Shown here: positions 14,297 through 16,655 of the stretch, piece after piece
Layout of the letters: each line of letters opens with the position of its first letter
Position numbering within the stretch: position 1 is the first letter of the stretch
Origin: JAWXVE01 sp044425575
GTDB taxonomy: Bacteria; Bacillota; Clostridia; Lachnospirales; Lachnospiraceae
NCBI GenBank assembly: GCA_044425575.1
Contig: JAWXVE010000050.1
Coordinates: 1-16,655 of the forward strand
Length of the DNA: 16,655 nt
Direction: 5' to 3'
The notes under the pieces: model-generated
Databases searched by the model: none
Told to the model about the DNA's origin: nothing
What the model saw: only the letters and a program-made list of their open reading frames with translations
Translations under genes and position numbers: made by a program

Positions 14297-15621
14297 TTAC
14301 GGTATTCACAACGATTATACTAACGACTATTCTGGCTATTAGTATCTATGACTTTTATAGCTTATTTTTCAAAGAAGAAAATGTGATTTCAAAAAGAATG
14401 CTAATCCTTGGTATCACAGCATACTTTTGTATAAGTGTTTGCATGAATTTATTTGAAAAACCATCAGAATTTAATATGATAATAACATACATATCTTTAT
14501 TCATTATATCTCTGGTCTACAAAGGAAACTTAATTAGTAAAATATTTGTAGCATTTTTTACTACTTTGGCTATAGTAGGATTTGAGATGATACCAGTGTA
14601 CATAGCAAGTGGATTATTTGAGAAAACCATTGACATACTATTAAGTGATGAAATTACTGTTTTAATGCTATTTGCATTTTCCAGACTTATCCCATATATT
14701 TTTTTACAAGTAATCAAAATAGTAGTTGCAAAACGGAAAAATAAAACCAACACTACACACAACTTGAAATTAGAAGAATGGGGAATTATTATTACATTAC
14801 CCTTGTTTAGTGTTAGTCTGATATTCCTTATTTATAAGGTTTCAGAATCTTTGAAAGGTGTTGAAAGCCTTTATATATCAGTGTCAATCTTACTGATTCT
14901 TCTACTAAATATCATTTTCTATTCCATTTATATGAAAACATTAAAACTTACACAAATAGAGGCTAATTTGGTATTGCAAGAGCAGCAAAATCATTATTAT
15001 ATCAATCAGTATGATGAGTTAAAATTAAATCTTGATGAAGTTCATAAGTTTAAGCATGATGCAAAACATATATTTTTGAACGCGATCATGGAATTTTCTG
15101 AGGAAAGTAATATTCCAGTAAGCGATGTATTGTTTCACAGAGTTAATACAATGATAGAAGATTTGTATCTGGAAAATTATAAGTGTTATACAGGTGTTTC
15201 ATCCATAGATATGATTTTGAACTATCAATCCAATAAAGCAGAAAAGTACAAGATTAATTTTATAACAAATATTAGTCAAAATCTTGAAATAAATATTGAC
15301 AGCAAAACATTAGCAATTATTATTGGAAATGCGCTGGATAATGCGATTGAAGCATGTATTAAGCACAGTAAAGGGGAAGTTGAAATCGTATTGCTTAACA
15401 ACAATGATAACCTTTATATTAGTGTATCTAATGAATATGAAGGGGAAATTATATTTCAAGATGAGTTGCCTTTGACCAATAAAGACAACCCAAGAGTGCA
15501 TGGAATAGGACTGAATAATATAAGACAGCTTGTAAAATCAAATAATGGATTTATGTCTATCACTACCGAAAGCAATGTATTTTCATTGCAAATAACCTTT
15601 GTTAATATGAGAAAAATGTAG
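14287..15621 (+). CDS. agrC: AgrC-like peptide-sensing histidine kinase (GHKL type)
   Basis: This 444-residue receptor kinase would sense the autoinducer peptide at the outer membrane face. Residues 1-216 contain about six hydrophobic helices (near 4-26, 38-52, 63-80, 86-108, 123-147 and 166-184, with a further one at 194-215). A coiled linker follows (218-250). The dimerisation helix carries phospho-acceptor His257 in VHKFKHDAKH, followed by Asp258, as is typical of AgrC-type kinases, which lack a classic HisKA H-box. The GHKL ATPase domain has its N-box at GNALDNAIEAC (347-357) and a glycine-rich HGIGLNNI (405-412). The single reduced G-box is normal for this family. It is translated from an ATG inside the end of agrA and is followed by the agrDB promoter. 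By eye the region is more AT-rich than the upstream genes. Confidence 0.88.
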   Translation: MAVITVFTTIILTTILAISIYDFYSLFFKEENVISKRMLILGITAYFCISVCMNLFEKPSEFNMIITYISLFIISLVYKGNLISKIFVAFFTTLAIVGFEMIPVYIASGLFEKTIDILLSDEITVLMLFAFSRLIPYIFLQVIKIVVAKRKNKTNTTHNLKLEEWGIIITLPLFSVSLIFLIYKVSESLKGVESLYISVSILLILLLNIIFYSIYMKTLKLTQIEANLVLQEQQNHYYINQYDELKLNLDEVHKFKHDAKHIFLNAIMEFSEESNIPVSDVLFHRVNTMIEDLYLENYKCYTGVSSIDMILNYQSNKAEKYKINFITNISQNLEINIDSKTLAIIIGNALDNAIEACIKHSKGEVEIVLLNNNDNLYISVSNEYEGEIIFQDELPLTNKDNPRVHGIGLNNIRQLVKSNNGFMSITTESNVFSLQITFVNMRKM

Positions 15622-15652
15622 TTTAGACAAAAATGTTGACACTTTAGACAAA
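15622..15652. promoter_or_regulatory. Direct repeat, probable AgrA (LytTR) binding site upstream of agrDB
   Basis: TTTAGACAAA occurs at 15622-15631 and again at 15643-15652. The copies are exact and start 21 bp apart, which is two helical turns and the spacing LytTR regulators need. Partly matching ATGTTGAC and GCATGACC follow the two copies. The pair ends about 27 bp before the agrD -10, touching the weak -35 position. Confidence 0.7.
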
Positions 15653-15656
15653 GCAT

Positions 15657-15685
15657 GACCTTTTTGTAGAAATTTGTTGTATTAT
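15657..15685 (+). promoter_or_regulatory. Activator-dependent promoter of agrD-agrB
   Basis: The -10 is TATTAT (15680-15685). The hexamer 17 bp upstream, GACCTT (15657-15662), is a poor -35, as expected where a bound LytTR activator immediately upstream recruits polymerase. A 12-bp inverted repeat with one mismatch (15666-15677 and 15692-15703) brackets the -10. Confidence 0.55.
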
Positions 15686-15719
15686 GAAATTACAAATTTT
15701 TACAAGGAGGTCATTTTTT

Positions 15720-15863
15720 ATGAAGAAATTTATTTCAAAGTATGGAAGTTGCATTACTGCTTTTGCGCTCATCATTTCTACATATTCTGCAAACGTTACT
15801 TGCGGTTTGTTCTTCAACCAACCAAAATTACCTGATTCAGTTAAAAAATTAAGAAAATTTTAA
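15720..15863 (+). CDS. agrD: AgrD-like cyclic autoinducer peptide precursor
   Basis: This 47-codon gene starts at an ATG 9 nt after AAGGAGG (15704-15710). The peptide has the AgrD layout. A basic, amphipathic and hydrophobic leader runs from about 1 to 24 (MKKFISKYGSCITAFALIIS). A short tail and core, ANVT-CGLFF, have Cys28 as ring cysteine and Phe32 as ring end. An acidic/basic C-terminal recognition segment follows (NQPKLPDSVKKLRKF). The PKLP block aligns with PKSP in Listeria AgrD, whose ring CFMFV sits at the same distance, so a five-residue thiolactone closed between Cys28 and Phe32 is predicted. The length of the exported tail before Cys28 cannot be read. It lies 4 nt upstream of agrB, which encodes its processing enzyme. 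Cys11 lies in the leader and should not be part of the signal. Confidence 0.88.
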   Translation: MKKFISKYGSCITAFALIISTYSANVTCGLFFNQPKLPDSVKKLRKF

Positions 15864-15867
15864 TTCT

Positions 15868-16446
15868 ATGAAACGAATTATTGAAAATTTAGCTGAAATA
15901 TTAACAAAAGATCACAAAGAAGAAAAAGAAGTTGTTACATATGGCCTTACAATGGCAATGGAGATTTTTTTGAATATATTAACCACAATCATTATCGCTG
16001 TCTTATTTGGAATGATTGTTGAAACTATGATGTTTTCAATTTCTTTTTTCCTTCTTCGAAGTTACTCGGGTGGTATACACGCAAGAAATGGGATGGAATG
16101 TTATTTCTACTCAACCTTAATGATTGTTGTGGTTTTGAGTTTACAAAAATTCGAGATATGGGGTGCCGAATTTAATAATTTGGCAATTTGTACTGGGGTT
16201 TTGGTTATATTAGCAATTGCTCCAATTGGAGATAAGAACAAACCTTTAGATAGGGTGGAAAAAAAGCGTTACCGAAAAAAAGTTTATCAAATACTTTTTA
16301 TCATTGTACTCGTTTATGCTATTTCAAGCGTGTTTGTAGTAGAAAAAATTACAACAGCCATTTCTATTGCAATTTTGGTTATATCAGTGTCATTAATTTT
16401 AGGGAAAATTAAAAATAGTTTTAGTGAAAAGGGTTTCCTAATTTAG
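15868..16446 (+). CDS. agrB: AgrB-like membrane cysteine endopeptidase that processes AgrD
   Basis: This 192-residue integral membrane peptidase cuts off the AgrD C-terminus and closes the thiolactone. The catalytic region reads RSYSGGIHARNGMEC, with His71 and Cys78 spaced exactly as His77 and Cys84 in Staphylococcus aureus AgrB. The later APIGDKNKPL block (about 117-126) matches the conserved P-x-x-x-x-NKPL of the family and leads into a basic stretch (RVEKKRYRKK). Membrane helices lie at about 26-48, 50-64, 81-94, 104-118, 138-157 and 160-176. The ATG is 4 nt after the agrD stop with no strong ribosome-binding site of its own, so translation is probably coupled to agrD. The C-terminus (GKIKNSFSEKGFLI) is short, as usual. 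Very confident. Confidence 0.92.
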   Translation: MKRIIENLAEILTKDHKEEKEVVTYGLTMAMEIFLNILTTIIIAVLFGMIVETMMFSISFFLLRSYSGGIHARNGMECYFYSTLMIVVVLSLQKFEIWGAEFNNLAICTGVLVILAIAPIGDKNKPLDRVEKKRYRKKVYQILFIIVLVYAISSVFVVEKITTAISIAILVISVSLILGKIKNSFSEKGFLI

Positions 16447-16460
16447 TGGAGAGATATAAC

Positions 16461-16491
16461 TTTACTGTGGAAGAAATACAAGAACAGTAAA
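16461..16491. other. 8-bp inverted repeat after agrB
   Basis: TTTACTGT (16461-16468) and ACAGTAAA (16484-16491) are perfect inverted complements across 15 bp. No T-tract follows, so it is a poor terminator. It lies between agrB and the next gene and might be an operator for that gene. Low confidence in any function. Confidence 0.3.
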
Positions 16492-16537
16492 TCGCTTAGA
16501 GTCATAGTTGATTGTATTAACTAGGAGGACCAAGGGG

Positions 16538-16655
16538 GTGCGTATAATAAAAAAACTAAAGAATAGCATACTTGTCATAGTTTGCGTGTCTCTATTGATG
16601 GTAAATAACACTACTACTTTTGCTAGTAGTGAGCCACAAGAACCAGACAAAGCTG
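16538..16655 (+). CDS. Start of a secreted or cell-surface protein gene, cut by the window edge
   Basis: From a GTG at 16538 the frame stays open to the end of the window (39 codons plus one base). AGGAGG at 16523-16528 lies 9 nt upstream, a strong site that decides this start. The N-terminus is a classic Sec signal peptide: basic MRIIKKLKNS, hydrophobic ILVIVCVSLLMV, then NNTTTFASSEP with a probable signal peptidase cut after FA. The acidic, proline-containing start of the mature part (SSEPQEPDK) resembles the linker of secreted Firmicute proteins. The product cannot be named from this fragment. It follows agrB by 91 nt in the same direction, so it may be an agr-controlled exoprotein or simply the next operon. 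Confidence 0.7.
   Translation, partial: MRIIKKLKNSILVIVCVSLLMVNNTTTFASSEPQEPDKA

Noticed and set aside
16442..16510. Second AgrA-type direct repeat before the downstream secreted-protein gene
   Set aside because: TTTAGTGG and TTTACTGT are only loosely similar to TTTAGACAAA and their spacing is 19 bp, not 21, so the match is too weak.

Overview
The window looks like chromosomal DNA of a low-GC, strictly anaerobic Firmicute, most likely a clostridium of the Lachnospiraceae type. The grounds are AT-rich genes with strong AGGAGG ribosome-binding sites, a rubredoxin-first (reverse) rubrerythrin under a PerR-type regulator, BmrCD/TM287-288-like exporters, and a complete agr-type peptide quorum-sensing locus. 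The genus is an inference; there is no rRNA or other marker gene.

Layout. 1-573: 3' part of an unrecognised membrane protein, followed by copy A of a short dispersed repeat. 661-4914: a MarR-family repressor and a heterodimeric ABC exporter in one operon, with two repressor palindromes over the promoter. 4923-9879: an iron/siderophore (or haem) uptake operon with its own near-consensus promoter and a perfect 16-bp palindrome in the leader. It encodes a two-domain split-barrel (PNPOx-like) protein, a FecE-type ATPase broken by a one-base frameshift, two FecCD-type permeases and a binding lipoprotein, and ends at a bidirectional terminator. 9904-10964 (minus strand): perR and reverse rubrerythrin, with a perfect 7-1-7 PerR/Fur box at the perR start site. 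11041-13391: an OmpR/EnvZ-type two-component system, kinase first, overlapping its regulator by 8 nt. 13414-13455: copy B of the dispersed repeat. 13516-16446: an agr locus in the order agrA-agrC-agrD-agrB; agrD is only 47 codons. 16538-end: the start of a secreted protein running out of the window.

How the parts fit together. In the agr module AgrB (His71/Cys78) should process AgrD into a thiolactone peptide, probably with the ring CGLFF. AgrC should sense it and AgrA should activate transcription. A 10-bp direct repeat with a 21-bp period just upstream of agrDB is the obvious AgrA (LytTR) site, so feedback appears to act on signal production (D-B). No such repeat was seen before agrA-agrC. 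The iron operon and the PerR-rubrerythrin unit are adjacent and convergent, which makes an iron and peroxide homeostasis neighbourhood.

The most noteworthy items are the agr locus with its small agrD and autoregulatory repeat, the frameshifted ATPase inside an otherwise intact uptake operon, the dispersed repeat whose two copies keep a GNRA-loop hairpin on the minus strand, and the 16-bp palindrome leading the iron operon. All calls come from reading the sequence; no database search was run.
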